A stretch of DNA of 64,000 bases, taken from NCBI GenBank assembly GCA_038329845.1, contig JBBQNJ010000002.1, positions 1 to 64,000 of the forward strand, given 5' to 3'. This document shows positions 44,238 through 52,639 of this stretch, piece by piece. The DNA comes from JBBQNJ01 sp038329845 (lineage in GTDB: Bacteria > Planctomycetota > Phycisphaerae > Tepidisphaerales > Tepidisphaeraceae). Numbering within the stretch: position 1 is the stretch's first letter; each line of letters begins with the position of its first letter. The translations under genes and the position numbers were made by a program. The notes below the pieces were generated by a model that saw only the letters and a list, made by a program, of their open reading frames with translations, was not told the origin of the DNA and made no database searches.

Positions 44238-44482
44238 ACGGACAGCAACCTCTCTCGCAGTTGCCCTTCTCTCGCCCCCAGCGCACGGCGGTCGTCTATG
44301 GGATGATCAGCTTCATTCTCATTTTGGTGGTTTGCCAGATCTGGCTGATCACCGCGACAGTTCACGCTTTTCTTGGTGGGGATGACACGGTGGTGTGGCC
44401 GGCGGCGATCGCCAGTCTGCTCTGCCTTGGACTGAATGTTGGGCTGCTGCGCTATCTGCACAAAATGGAAAGCGCTCGATGA
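44234..44482 (+). CDS. Small two-helix membrane protein (possibly DUF6755)
   Basis: 82 residues with two hydrophobic helices: VVYGMISFILILVVCQIWLI (about 20-39) and WPAAIASLLCLGLNVGLLRYL (about 56-76). Charged ends suggest both termini face the same side. It overlaps the Rieske gene and the transporter gene by 4 nt each, so it is translationally coupled and likely part of the same complex, perhaps a small membrane anchor. The family name is tentative, from memory of similar small proteins beside Rieske genes. Confidence 0.7.
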   Translation: MNGQQPLSQLPFSRPQRTAVVYGMISFILILVVCQIWLITATVHAFLGGDDTVVWPAAIASLLCLGLNVGLLRYLHKMESAR

Positions 44483-45555
44483 CTTCCGCCGCACCCGCCC
44501 CAATCGCCGCCCACCCGGCATCGGCACTGCAAACCCTGCATCCAGCCTACTTCGCGCTGGTGATGGCCACCGGCATTGTCTCAATCGCCTGCTATCTGCT
44601 GGGATTCAGGCCGATCGCCTGGAGCCTGTTCGCCATCAACATCGTGGCGTACGTCATTCTCTGGCTGCTGTATATCCTGCGGGCGGCGCGGCATGGCGCT
44701 GCAATGCGCTCGGATTTTTCCAGCCATGCGAGGGGCGTCGGATTTTTCACGATAATCGCCGGCACCTGCGTGCTGGGCAGCCAGTTCGTGGTGATCGCGG
44801 GGATGCCCGCGGTGGCGCTGGGGTTGTGGTGTCTTGGAACGGCATTGTGGGTCGTATTGATCTATGGCGTGTTCACGCTATTGACCGTGCAGCCGGCCAA
44901 GCCGGAGCTTACCAAGGGTCTGAACGGGGGCTGGCTGGTGGCGGTGGTGGCGGCGCAATCGGTGTCGATCCTCGGCACTCAACTGGCCAAGGGGTTCGCC
45001 ACGGCACAACAGCCGATGCTGTTCTTCTGCCTGGTGATGTGGCTGGGCGGCGGGATGCTCTATATCTGGCTGATCTCGATGATTTTCTATCGCTACACAT
45101 TTTTCGAGATGAATCCGGCGGACCTGGCTCCGCCCTACTGGATCAACATGGGCGCCGTCGCCATTTCGACCCTCGCCGGCACCTTTCTGATCGATGCCCG
45201 CGGGCTTAGCCCGCTGATCGTCGAGTTGATGCCGTTCATCAAAGGAACCACACTGGCTTTTTGGGCGACGGCCACTTGGTGGATCCCCATGCTGATCACG
45301 CTGGGAGTATGGCGGCACCTCTATTGCCGGTTTCCGCTTCGCTATGATCCGCTCTATTGGGGCGCGGTCTTCCCTCTGGGGATGTACACCGTCTGCACGT
45401 TCCGGCTGGCCAACGTGATCGACACGCCGTTCCTGCATATCATTCCCCGGTACTTTGTCTATGTCGCCTTGGCGGCATGGGGTCTGACGTTCCTGGGATT
45501 GCTCGTCCAGTTGATCCGTGGAGGACGGGCACGTCTCGTCGGGAGAGCGACTTGA
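44479..45555 (+). CDS. TDT/SLAC1-type anion channel (TehA/Mae1 family)
   Basis: 358 residues with about ten predicted helices. The opening LHPAYFALVMATGIVSIACYLLG is the hallmark of the TDT family, which includes TehA, the malate/sulfite exporters and plant SLAC1 anion (nitrate, chloride) channels. It is coupled by 4-nt overlap to the preceding small membrane gene and its stop overlaps moaA. In this setting, nitrate or nitrite movement is a reasonable guess. Tellurite resistance, sometimes annotated for this family, is not supported by context. Confidence 0.88.
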   Translation: MTSAAPAPIAAHPASALQTLHPAYFALVMATGIVSIACYLLGFRPIAWSLFAINIVAYVILWLLYILRAARHGAAMRSDFSSHARGVGFFTIIAGTCVLGSQFVVIAGMPAVALGLWCLGTALWVVLIYGVFTLLTVQPAKPELTKGLNGGWLVAVVAAQSVSILGTQLAKGFATAQQPMLFFCLVMWLGGGMLYIWLISMIFYRYTFFEMNPADLAPPYWINMGAVAISTLAGTFLIDARGLSPLIVELMPFIKGTTLAFWATATWWIPMLITLGVWRHLYCRFPLRYDPLYWGAVFPLGMYTVCTFRLANVIDTPFLHIIPRYFVYVALAAWGLTFLGLLVQLIRGGRARLVGRAT

Positions 45556-46568
45556 ACGATGCCGCGGCACATTCCGCAATATCCGGCGATTCACCCGCGA
45601 CGACCGATCCGCACGGGCGCGGCGTGGGGTATCTACGGCTGTCGCTGACGCCGGCCTGCCCGATGCGCTGCACGTACTGCCGCCCGGGAGTGATCGACGA
45701 TCTGCCGACCGATCAAACGTTGTCGCCCGAGACGCTCGAGCGGCTGGTGAGGCACTTGGTCCGTCGCTGGGGCTTGCACAAGGTGCGTCTGACCGGCGGG
45801 GAGCCGACGGCCCGCCGTGATCTAATCGAGATCGTCGATCGCATTGCGGGGATCGACGGCATCGACGACCTGGCGATGACGACCAACGGCCTGACGTTGG
45901 TGCGACAAGCCGAGCCACTTCGCCGCGCGGGGCTGCGAAGGGTGAATGTCTCGCTTGATTCGCTCGATCCGGCCACGTTCCTGCGGATGACCGGGGTAAA
46001 AGGACCGCTGCGCGTCGTCGAGGGGATCGCCGCGGCGATGGAGGCGGGGTTGCGGCCGATTCGAATCAACTCCGTCATCCTCGCCGGTGAGAATGATGAG
46101 GAAATTCCCGACTTGGTTCGATTCGCCGCCGATCGTGGGCTGGAGATTCGCTTCATCGAGTTGATGCCGATGGGGCCGCTGGCCGATCAGTGGTCGCGGC
46201 GATTTGTCAGCGCCGCGGAGATGCGGCGGCGGCTCGAGCCGATCGTCGTCGAGTGGAGCGATCTGGAACAGGGCCACGATTCGGCTCGCCGCCATCGACT
46301 GCGCCTTCGATCCGGACAGCGCGTCACGGTCGGATTCATCACCCCCATGAGTTGTAATTTCTGCGCCGCCTGCGACCGCATCCGCATCACCGCCGCCGGC
46401 GAGGTCTATCCCTGCCTGATGGACCAGCCGCGCGGGAACATCTCACCCGCGTTGAGCCCAGCCTTTGACCCCGACAGGCTCGACATGATTTTGCGCCGTG
46501 CGTTGGGCCAGAAGGCGGCGGAGCATCCGGCCAACGGGTTTACGCAGATGACTATCCTCGGAGGTTAG
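45552..46568 (+). CDS. moaA: GTP 3',8-cyclase
   Basis: 338-residue radical SAM enzyme for the first step of molybdenum cofactor synthesis (GTP to 3',8-cH2GTP). N-terminal cluster motif CPMRCTYCRPG (CxxxCxxC); TGGEPTARRDL; C-terminal cluster CNFCAACDRIRITAAGEVYPC (CxxC-x13-C) and the conserved terminal Gly-Gly. The TTG at 45552 overlaps the stop of the channel gene and follows GGGAG; no closer ATG precedes the conserved region. It heads the moa/moe/mob section, linking cofactor supply to the molybdoenzyme genes upstream. Confidence 0.95.
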   Translation: MNDAAAHSAISGDSPATTDPHGRGVGYLRLSLTPACPMRCTYCRPGVIDDLPTDQTLSPETLERLVRHLVRRWGLHKVRLTGGEPTARRDLIEIVDRIAGIDGIDDLAMTTNGLTLVRQAEPLRRAGLRRVNVSLDSLDPATFLRMTGVKGPLRVVEGIAAAMEAGLRPIRINSVILAGENDEEIPDLVRFAADRGLEIRFIELMPMGPLADQWSRRFVSAAEMRRRLEPIVVEWSDLEQGHDSARRHRLRLRSGQRVTVGFITPMSCNFCAACDRIRITAAGEVYPCLMDQPRGNISPALSPAFDPDRLDMILRRALGQKAAEHPANGFTQMTILGG

Positions 46569-46574
46569 AAAAAT

Positions 46575-46931
46575 ATGCCGCGTTCGGAAAAGTCCAGCAA
46601 GCTGCCCGGAACGTTTAAGCGGTTCGCCGCGCGGTTTCCGGAATTGGTCGAGAACCATGAGCGCACGGCGAAAGCGATCGACGCCGAGGGGCATCTCGAC
46701 GAGCGGACCAGCGCGCTGATCAAGATCGGCATCAGCCTGGGCGCGGGGCTGGAATCGGCGCTGCGGTCGCACGTCCGACGCGCCGCCGAAGCCGGCGCCA
46801 CGGTCGCCCAGATCGAGCAGGCGATCGCGCTGGGGATGAACACGATCGGGTTTCCTCGAACGGTGGCGGCCTGGAGCTGGGCCCATGAGCAGTTCGATCG
46901 GGATCGTGAAGAGTCGGAGGGAAAGCCGTGA
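46575..46931 (+). CDS. Carboxymuconolactone decarboxylase (AhpD-like) family protein lacking the redox CxxC
   Basis: 118 residues, all-helical AhpD-like fold: LDERTSALIKIGISLGAGLE, then SALRSHVRRAAEAGATVAQI. Canonical AhpD proteins have CxxC before the RxH segment; here it reads SALRSH, without cysteine, so disulfide chemistry is not possible, though the His remains. It lies 6 nt after moaA, and its stop overlaps moaD, so it belongs to the Moco operon. Its role there is unknown. Confidence 0.85.
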   Translation: MPRSEKSSKLPGTFKRFAARFPELVENHERTAKAIDAEGHLDERTSALIKIGISLGAGLESALRSHVRRAAEAGATVAQIEQAIALGMNTIGFPRTVAAWSWAHEQFDRDREESEGKP

Positions 46932-47179
46932 TCCACCAGGTGCTGATCTTCGGGCCGTACGCCGAGGCCGTTGGGGAAGGCCGCGTTGACGTGACGCTGC
47001 TTGACGACCAGACCGTCACCGCACGGGTGGTCATGGAGTCGCTGCGAGAGCAGCAGCCAGCCCTGCGACTCCTGCTCGCCCATGCCATCCTCGCGGTGAA
47101 TTGCCGGCGGGTTGGCGATGAAACGCTGGTGAACGCGGGGGATGAGCTTGCGATTGTGGGACTGGTGAGCGGCGGATGA
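46928..47179 (+). CDS. moaD: Molybdopterin synthase small subunit
   Basis: 83 residues, ubiquitin-like fold ending in the obligatory Gly-Gly (IVGLVSGG), whose C-terminus is thiocarboxylated and donates sulfur to precursor Z. GTG start overlaps the previous stop; the stop overlaps moaE. Length and end are typical. Confidence 0.93.
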   Translation: MIHQVLIFGPYAEAVGEGRVDVTLLDDQTVTARVVMESLREQQPALRLLLAHAILAVNCRRVGDETLVNAGDELAIVGLVSGG

Positions 47180-47580
47180 GCATACAGGTCGTCCTATGCG
47201 ACGGCGCGTTGGCGCCGGCGGTTGGCTGGGGCGCCGAAGGCGCCGGGGCGGTCGTCTGCTTCGATGGCATCGTCCGCCCGATCGAGGACGGACGGCGCAT
47301 CGCGGGGTTGATCTACCAGACGTACGATCCGATGGCCGAGCTTGATCTGCGCCGGCTGGCCGAGGAGGCGACCCGATCGTTCGGCCTGCTAGGCGTTACG
47401 GTGGAACATAGCCGGGGGACCGTGGCCGCCGGTGAATGCTCCTTTCGCTTGCGGATCGCCTCGGCGCATCGCAAAGAGGCGTTGGCGGCGATGGACTGGT
47501 TCATCGATCGCATGAAGCAGGATGTGCCGATCTGGAAGCGGCCGGCACCGGCGGAAAATCATCGAGGTCCGATCCCATGA
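47176..47580 (+). CDS. moaE: Molybdopterin synthase large subunit
   Basis: 134 residues. GAVVCFDGIVRPIEDGRRIAGLIYQTYDPMAE matches the MoaE fold, and the lysine-bearing segment HRKEALAAMDWFIDRMKQDVPIWK contains the catalytic Lys region. It combines with MoaD to convert cPMP to molybdopterin. Overlaps with both neighbours by 4 nt indicate translational coupling and balanced subunits. Confidence 0.95.
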   Translation: MSIQVVLCDGALAPAVGWGAEGAGAVVCFDGIVRPIEDGRRIAGLIYQTYDPMAELDLRRLAEEATRSFGLLGVTVEHSRGTVAAGECSFRLRIASAHRKEALAAMDWFIDRMKQDVPIWKRPAPAENHRGPIP

Positions 47581-48803
47581 CGTCGCCGAAGAAACCGACC
47601 TCGTTCGCGTTTGACTCGCCCGGCGCCGCCATCGCCGCGATAGCCGCTGAACTGCGGCCCACCTCGGTCCAGACGATCTCGCTTCGGCGTTGTTCCGGTC
47701 GGGTGCTGGCTCAGCCGATCGTCGCCGACCGGCCCAGTCCCGCGTGCGATGTCAGCGCCATGGACGGTTACGCGGTGCGCTTCGAGGATTTGCCCGCCGC
47801 CACGATGGCGGTCGCGGGCGAAGTCGCATGCGGCTCGCCGGCACCGCCGATGCCCGCGGGGCGGGCGCTGAAGATTTTCACCGGTGCCGCGGTTCCGAAG
47901 GGGTGTGGTGCCGTCATTCCCCGCGAGCAGTTGATCGAGTCCCCCGGGCGGATCGACCTGCCGGATGGGTTGAAGGTGATGCCCGGGCAACATATTCGAC
48001 GGCGGGGCGAGAACGGGATCGAGGGCGAGACGATCGTCTCGGCCGGATCGCCGATCAATGCCGTCGTCGCCTCGGCGCTGGCGGCGTTCGGCGTATCTCG
48101 CCCGCGGGTTTACCGGTCGGTGCGCCTGGGGATTATCGTCACCGGCAACGAGGTCCGCGAGGTGGATTCGCCGGTCCAGCCGTGGCAACTGCGCGACAGC
48201 AACTCCGCGGCGCTGACCGCGATGTTCGTCCGCCTCGGTTGGATAAAGCTGCGCCCGGTGGTTCATGCGCCCGATCAACCGGCGCGCCTTGCCAAAGCCA
48301 TCGGCGACGAACTCGAGAAAGCCGATGCGTTGATCCTGACCGGCGGGGTGTCGATGGGCGACTATGACTTCGTTCCGGCGGCGCTGGAGGAGTTGGGTTG
48401 CCGGATCCTCTTTCACAAGCTGCCGATCCGTCCCGGCAAGCCGATTCTCGGCGCCATCGGTCCGCGCGGCCAGGCGATCCTGGGGCTGCCGGGAAACCCC
48501 CTGTCGGTGATGACCACTGCGCGCGTGTTCGCCGCCCCGATCCTGCGGCGATGCGCCGGGCACGCGACGTTGCGGCCGGCGCCGCGGTGGGCGATGCTGT
48601 CCAATCCCGATGACCAGCGCATCGGCATGCATTGGTTCCGCCCGGTGCGATGTGCCGACGATGGACGGGTAGAACTGGTCTTTTCGCGCGGCTCGGGCGA
48701 CTTGGTGAGCGCTGCCCGCAGCGACGGGGTGGTGGAAATCGTCTCCGGGCAAGCCGGCCCCGGCCCCTGGCCGTTTTACTCCTGGAGCCTGAGCGATGGT
48801 TGA
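47577..48803 (+). CDS. moeA: Molybdopterin molybdenumtransferase
   Basis: 408 residues. Domains in MoeA order: N-terminal SAMDGYAV (substrate loop, about residue 60), GAVIPREQ, the gephyrin-like central domain with TGNEVRE, TGGVSMGDYDFV (about 255-266) and LPGNPLSVM (about 300). It inserts molybdate into MPT-AMP. The stop overlaps moaC. The ATG at 47577 overlaps the moaE stop. Members are also required for tungsten insertion; nothing here separates the two. Confidence 0.95.
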   Translation: MTSPKKPTSFAFDSPGAAIAAIAAELRPTSVQTISLRRCSGRVLAQPIVADRPSPACDVSAMDGYAVRFEDLPAATMAVAGEVACGSPAPPMPAGRALKIFTGAAVPKGCGAVIPREQLIESPGRIDLPDGLKVMPGQHIRRRGENGIEGETIVSAGSPINAVVASALAAFGVSRPRVYRSVRLGIIVTGNEVREVDSPVQPWQLRDSNSAALTAMFVRLGWIKLRPVVHAPDQPARLAKAIGDELEKADALILTGGVSMGDYDFVPAALEELGCRILFHKLPIRPGKPILGAIGPRGQAILGLPGNPLSVMTTARVFAAPILRRCAGHATLRPAPRWAMLSNPDDQRIGMHWFRPVRCADDGRVELVFSRGSGDLVSAARSDGVVEIVSGQAGPGPWPFYSWSLSDG

Positions 48804-49278
48804 ACGACTGACTCACCTCGACGAGCGGGGGATCGCGCGGATGGTGGACATCGGGTCCAAGCCCGCAACGATCCGGCGTGCCGTCGCCGAGGGCCGCGTT
48901 CGCATCAACGCCAAGCTCGCCGCGGCCATCGAAGCCAACCAGGTGGCCAAGGGCAATCTGCTGGAAGTGGCCCGGCTGGCGGGAATTTCCGCCGCAAAAC
49001 GCACCGATGAACTGATCCCGCTTTGTCATTCGCTCCCGCTGGATATGGTGGATGTCCATGCGAGTGTCGAGGGCCAGGTTGTGTTGATTCGCGCCGAGGC
49101 GCGAACCACCTGGAAGACCGGGGTCGAGATGGAGGCGCTCTGCGCCGTCGCGGTTGCGGCCCTGACCGTCATCGACATGGGCAAGGCGGTCGACAAGACC
49201 ATGGTGATCGAATCGATCCGGCTGATCGAGAAATCCGGCGGTCGCGGCGGCGACTTTCACGCTCAGGGGCTGACGTGA
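48796..49278 (+). CDS. moaC: Cyclic pyranopterin monophosphate synthase
   Basis: 160 residues. The conserved LIPLCHSLPLD (about 73-83) and GVEMEALCAVAVAALTVIDM, then KAVDKTM, carry the catalytic Lys/Asp residues. It rearranges 3',8-cH2GTP made by MoaA to cPMP. It overlaps moeA by 8 nt and mog by 4 nt. Order moaA, D, E, moeA, C is slightly unusual, with moaC separated from moaA. Confidence 0.95.
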   Translation: MVERLTHLDERGIARMVDIGSKPATIRRAVAEGRVRINAKLAAAIEANQVAKGNLLEVARLAGISAAKRTDELIPLCHSLPLDMVDVHASVEGQVVLIRAEARTTWKTGVEMEALCAVAVAALTVIDMGKAVDKTMVIESIRLIEKSGGRGGDFHAQGLT

Positions 49279-49826
49279 CTCGAATTCGTGTCGCCATTCT
49301 CACCGTCAGCGACCGCTGCTCGCGCGGGGCGGCAACCGATACTTCCGGACCGGCACTCGAGGCGATCTGCCGCGAGCAACTTCATGCCGACATTGTCGCC
49401 GTTGCCTGTCTGCCCGATGATCGAACGCGGCTCGCCGATCAACTGCGGGCATGGGCTTTGAACGATCCCAAACCCGATCTGGTGTTGACTACCGGCGGCA
49501 CCGGGTTGGCGCCCCGCGATGTGACGCCGGAGGCCACCCTCGAGGTGATCGATCGCCGTCACGCCGGTCTGATGGAACTGATTCGTCTGCGCTGCTTTGC
49601 CAAAACGCCCCGGGCGTTTCTTTCTCGCGGTGAAGCCGGCACGCTGGGTGGAACCTTGATTATCAACCTCCCCGGTTCGCTCCGAGGCGCCAGCGAATCG
49701 CTCGATGCCTTGCTGGATATCCTGCCGCATGCCATCGAGACCCTTCGCGGCGAGGTTCAGGACGATGGCCGTTCCGAGGCCGTCGCCACCACCGGAAAAG
49801 TGGTGCGGCATGGCGATGCCGGATGA
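49275..49826 (+). CDS. mog: Molybdopterin adenylyltransferase
   Basis: 183 residues. VAILTVSDRCSRGAATDTSGP and LVLTTGGTGLAPRDVTPEAT are the diagnostic N-terminal and catalytic-Asp motifs of MoaB/MogA, and INLPGSLRGASESLD binds the pterin. It adenylylates molybdopterin before MoeA acts. GTG at 49275 overlaps the moaC stop. MoaB and Mog cannot be told apart with certainty by eye. Confidence 0.92.
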   Translation: MTRIRVAILTVSDRCSRGAATDTSGPALEAICREQLHADIVAVACLPDDRTRLADQLRAWALNDPKPDLVLTTGGTGLAPRDVTPEATLEVIDRRHAGLMELIRLRCFAKTPRAFLSRGEAGTLGGTLIINLPGSLRGASESLDALLDILPHAIETLRGEVQDDGRSEAVATTGKVVRHGDAG

Positions 49827-50458
49827 ACACCGACGTTCGCGCTGGAGAAGTCACGGAGCCGTTTATGGAGCCTCGCGTTCCCGTGTACATCCTCGCCGGA
49901 GGTAGAAGTCGCCGATTTGGATCCGACAAAGCCCGAGCGTTGTTCGATGGTGAGCCGCTGATCTGTCGCGTGCGCCGGCTCGTGGCGTCGGTTGCTTTAA
50001 GCATCACTGTCGTCTCGGATCAGCCGGGCAAATACGCCGATTTGCAACTACCCACCATCGCCGATGATCTGCCCGGCCTTGGTCCGCTCACCGGGCTTGC
50101 CACGGCCCTGACCCATGCCGGCGATGCCCCATGGTTGATGCTCTGCGCCTGCGATGCGGTGGTTATCCAGGAGCATTGGTTGACGACGTTGTTGGACAAT
50201 CGTTCCGACGAGGCCGACGCCGTCGCGTTTCGCGGCGAAAAATGGCAGCCGGTGCCGGCGTTGTTTGCCGCCTCGAGCGCCCCGCTCGTTCGTGGGCAGC
50301 TTCAATCCGAGAATCGAAGCATGCAGCGGCTTCTGGATCGTTTGCGCACGGTGTCGCTGGCGATGCCCTCGGACTGGCCGGATTGCTGGCAGGTAAACCG
50401 CTCGGAGGACCTGGAACTCTTGAAAAAGCGAGTGCCACCCGGGCCGCCGGTGCCCTGA
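49823..50458 (+). CDS. mobA: Molybdenum cofactor guanylyltransferase
   Basis: 211 residues, nucleotidyltransferase fold. N-terminal YILAGGRSRRFGSDKA is the GTP-binding signature; LPGLGPLTGLATAL and LMLCACDAV (the Asp of the usual CD.P motif is present, Pro is not) follow. It converts Mo-MPT to the bis-MGD form used by DMSO-reductase-family enzymes such as the nitrate-reductase-like enzyme upstream, which supports functional coupling. The ATG overlaps the mog stop by 4 nt; the N-terminal 16 residues look dispensable, so the start may be ATG 49865. Confidence 0.92.
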   Translation: MNTDVRAGEVTEPFMEPRVPVYILAGGRSRRFGSDKARALFDGEPLICRVRRLVASVALSITVVSDQPGKYADLQLPTIADDLPGLGPLTGLATALTHAGDAPWLMLCACDAVVIQEHWLTTLLDNRSDEADAVAFRGEKWQPVPALFAASSAPLVRGQLQSENRSMQRLLDRLRTVSLAMPSDWPDCWQVNRSEDLELLKKRVPPGPPVP

Positions 50459-50538
50459 ACCGGTCGAAAAAGCGGGGCGACCGATTGTCTTTGACGTTTT
50501 CGGACGATAACAATTGTCATCCGGACGAATGGTGTACG

Positions 50539-51132
50539 ATGATCATCACTCACACGATCGAGCGATGGGTTGGACGGCGGTTGGGGAATATCGAGCATGA
50601 GCGTCGAGTGGCGAAGATCGCGCTGGCGCTGTTCGATCTCTCCGCCGACCGGCATGGCTTGGAGCCTCGGCATCGACGATTGCTCGAGTTGGGCTGCTTA
50701 GTCCATGATGTCGGGCGGACCGTCGACCGCGAGGACCATCCCGCCGAGGGCGCGCGGCTTCTGCTGAGCGATGATCGCCTGCCGCTGGACAATCAGCAGC
50801 GCCGGGCGTTGGCGTTTCTCACTCGCCATCATCGCGGGCGTGTGCCCGATCGCGGGTGTGAGCGCCACCTCGCCCGCCGCGACGATCGCCGGGCGATGCG
50901 GGCGATGCTGGCGTTTCTCCGCGCCGCCGACGCGATGGACGCCCGCTCGGGAACGCCGCCTCGCCTGAACTTCAGCCTCCGCGGACGGAAATTGCGCGTG
51001 ACGGTCCAACCCCAGGCCGATCCGGCGGCATTCTATTGCCGCCGCAAAAAGCTGCGGATGCTCGAGTCGCTACTCGATTGCCGTCTGGAAATCCGCCTCA
51101 CCGTCACCCCCCGCGCCCGGCTGGTGGCCTGA
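50539..51132 (+). CDS. HD-domain phosphohydrolase-like protein
   Basis: 197 residues. An HD metal-binding motif is present: HERRVAKIALALFDL (His), LGCLVHDVGRTVDREDH (HD, about 55-62) and FLRAADAMDARSGTP (Asp), the pattern of the HD domains found after Ppx/GppA exopolyphosphatases. The extra C-terminal 50 residues are strand-rich and basic (RRKKLRMLESLLDCRLEI). It lies 80 nt after mobA, preceded by the palindrome ACAATTGT at 50509-50516, so it may be separately transcribed. Substrate unknown, plausibly a nucleotide or polyphosphate. Confidence 0.78.
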   Translation: MIITHTIERWVGRRLGNIEHERRVAKIALALFDLSADRHGLEPRHRRLLELGCLVHDVGRTVDREDHPAEGARLLLSDDRLPLDNQQRRALAFLTRHHRGRVPDRGCERHLARRDDRRAMRAMLAFLRAADAMDARSGTPPRLNFSLRGRKLRVTVQPQADPAAFYCRRKKLRMLESLLDCRLEIRLTVTPRARLVA

Positions 51133-51317
51133 CGGGTGAGAACACGTGCCGTGTTGGCCGCCTTGATATTTCGATTCAATTCCAGCCGGTGCGCCACTCT
51201 GTTCGCGGGCTGAGATTTTACGCCCATTGGCCGCGAAAGGACCTCATGCAACAGGCTCAATCAACAAGATGGTTGGCTCAAGCGCCCGAGGCGTCAAGCG
51301 GCCAGGATAGCCGGCGA

Positions 51318-51346
51318 TTGACAGTCGGGTCGCGCCGACTTATCAC
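51318..51346 (+). promoter_or_regulatory. Promoter of the oxidoreductase/recJ unit
   Basis: TTGACA (51318-51323), a 17-nt spacer and TATCAC (51341-51346). The leader of about 110 nt contains GCCGC (51418-51422) and GCGGC (51436-51440) followed by TTTTT at 51442-51446, a weak terminator-like hairpin just before the gene. The rest of 51133-51463 has no gene. Confidence 0.5.
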
Positions 51347-51463
51347 CGGTTGACCCCGAAAGGATGGGTCGCGGACGCCTTGAATCGAGGCGGATTTGGG
51401 AATGTTCCCTGAATCGAGCCGCGATGCGCCCCGGGGCGGCCTTTTTACCCCTATTTGCAAACC

Positions 51464-52630
51464 ATGGACAAGATTCGCTTCGGCATCGTCGGCATTGGCG
51501 GCATGGGCTCGCACCACGCCAATTATATGAACAGCCTCGAGGGAGCGGGCCTGGCGGCCTTGTGCGACACCGACAAGGCCAAGCTCGATGCCAAGGTCGC
51601 GCAATACAACGTCCCGGGTTTCGATGATGCCCAGAAGCTCATCGACAGCAAGAGCGTTGATGCCATTCTGATCGCCACTCCGCACTATTTTCACGGCCCG
51701 ATCGCCCGCGCCGCATTCGCCAAGGGGATCCATGTTCTGTCGGAAAAGCCCGCCTCGGTGAGCGTGACCGACGCCCGCCAGACCAACGACGCGGCCGCGA
51801 AGTATCCGCAACTGAAATACGGGATCATGTTCAACCAGCGCACCAACCCGATGTACCAGAAGATGCGCGAGCTGATCGCCGACGGGGAACTGGGCGAGAT
51901 CACCCGCGTGACCTGGCTGATCACCGACTGGTTCCGGTCCTGGAGCTACTACGCCTCGGGCGGTTGGCGGGCAACCTGGGCGGGCGAGGGCGGCGGCGTG
52001 CTGATCAACCAGTGCCCGCACAATCTCGACCTGATCCAGTGGATCACCGGCATCATGCCCAGCCGCATCACCGCCGTCGGATTCGTCGGCAAGACCCACC
52101 CCATCGAGGTCGAGGACGAGATCAGCGCCATCCTGGAATATCCCAACGGCGCCATCGGGCATTTCGTCACCACCACCGGCGAGGCGCCCGGAACCAACCG
52201 CCTGGAGATCTGCGGCGATCGCGGCAAGATGGTTGCTGAACACGGCAAGCTCACTTTCCGCCGCACCCGCAAGGGCGTGCGCGACATCCGCGAAAACACC
52301 CCCGCGTCGTTCCCCTCGGTCGAGTGCTGGGACATCGACCTGGCCCATCGTGGCGGTGGCGACAGCCACAAAGGCATCACCCAGAACTTCGTACGGGCGA
52401 TTCTGAAGGACGAGCCGATGATCGCCCCCGGCGTCGAAGGGGTGAAAGGGCTGGAGCTGGGCAACGCCATGTTGATGGCCGGCCTGACCCGCAAGCCCGT
52501 CGAGCTGCCGATCGATGGGGCGGCGTTCGATCAGTTCATCCTCGACATGACCAAGCAGTACGGCGGACGAAAGACGCTTAAGACCCGCGAGGCCAAGGTG
52601 GACATGGGCGCCAGCTTCGCCAAGGCCTAG
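51464..52630 (+). CDS. Gfo/Idh/MocA family oxidoreductase
   Basis: 388 residues. The N-terminal Rossmann motif FGIVGIGGMGSHHA (GxGxxG) is followed by DAILIATPHYFHGPIARAAFAKG and HVLSEKPASVSVTDA (the EKP hallmark, about 95-105). The C-terminal domain has GGVLINQCPHNLDLIQWITG, where the Asn/His pair is a common active-site variant. It differs from the oxidoreductase at 31813 and is not a recent duplicate. It probably acts on a carbohydrate. recJ follows 9 nt later. Confidence 0.9.
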   Translation: MDKIRFGIVGIGGMGSHHANYMNSLEGAGLAALCDTDKAKLDAKVAQYNVPGFDDAQKLIDSKSVDAILIATPHYFHGPIARAAFAKGIHVLSEKPASVSVTDARQTNDAAAKYPQLKYGIMFNQRTNPMYQKMRELIADGELGEITRVTWLITDWFRSWSYYASGGWRATWAGEGGGVLINQCPHNLDLIQWITGIMPSRITAVGFVGKTHPIEVEDEISAILEYPNGAIGHFVTTTGEAPGTNRLEICGDRGKMVAEHGKLTFRRTRKGVRDIRENTPASFPSVECWDIDLAHRGGGDSHKGITQNFVRAILKDEPMIAPGVEGVKGLELGNAMLMAGLTRKPVELPIDGAAFDQFILDMTKQYGGRKTLKTREAKVDMGASFAKA

Positions 52631-52639
52631 CATCGAACG

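Noticed and set aside
44479..45555. Tellurite-resistance function of the TehA-like gene
   Set aside because: The family covers many anion channels and transporters; no other tellurite gene is near and the context is a molybdoenzyme cluster.
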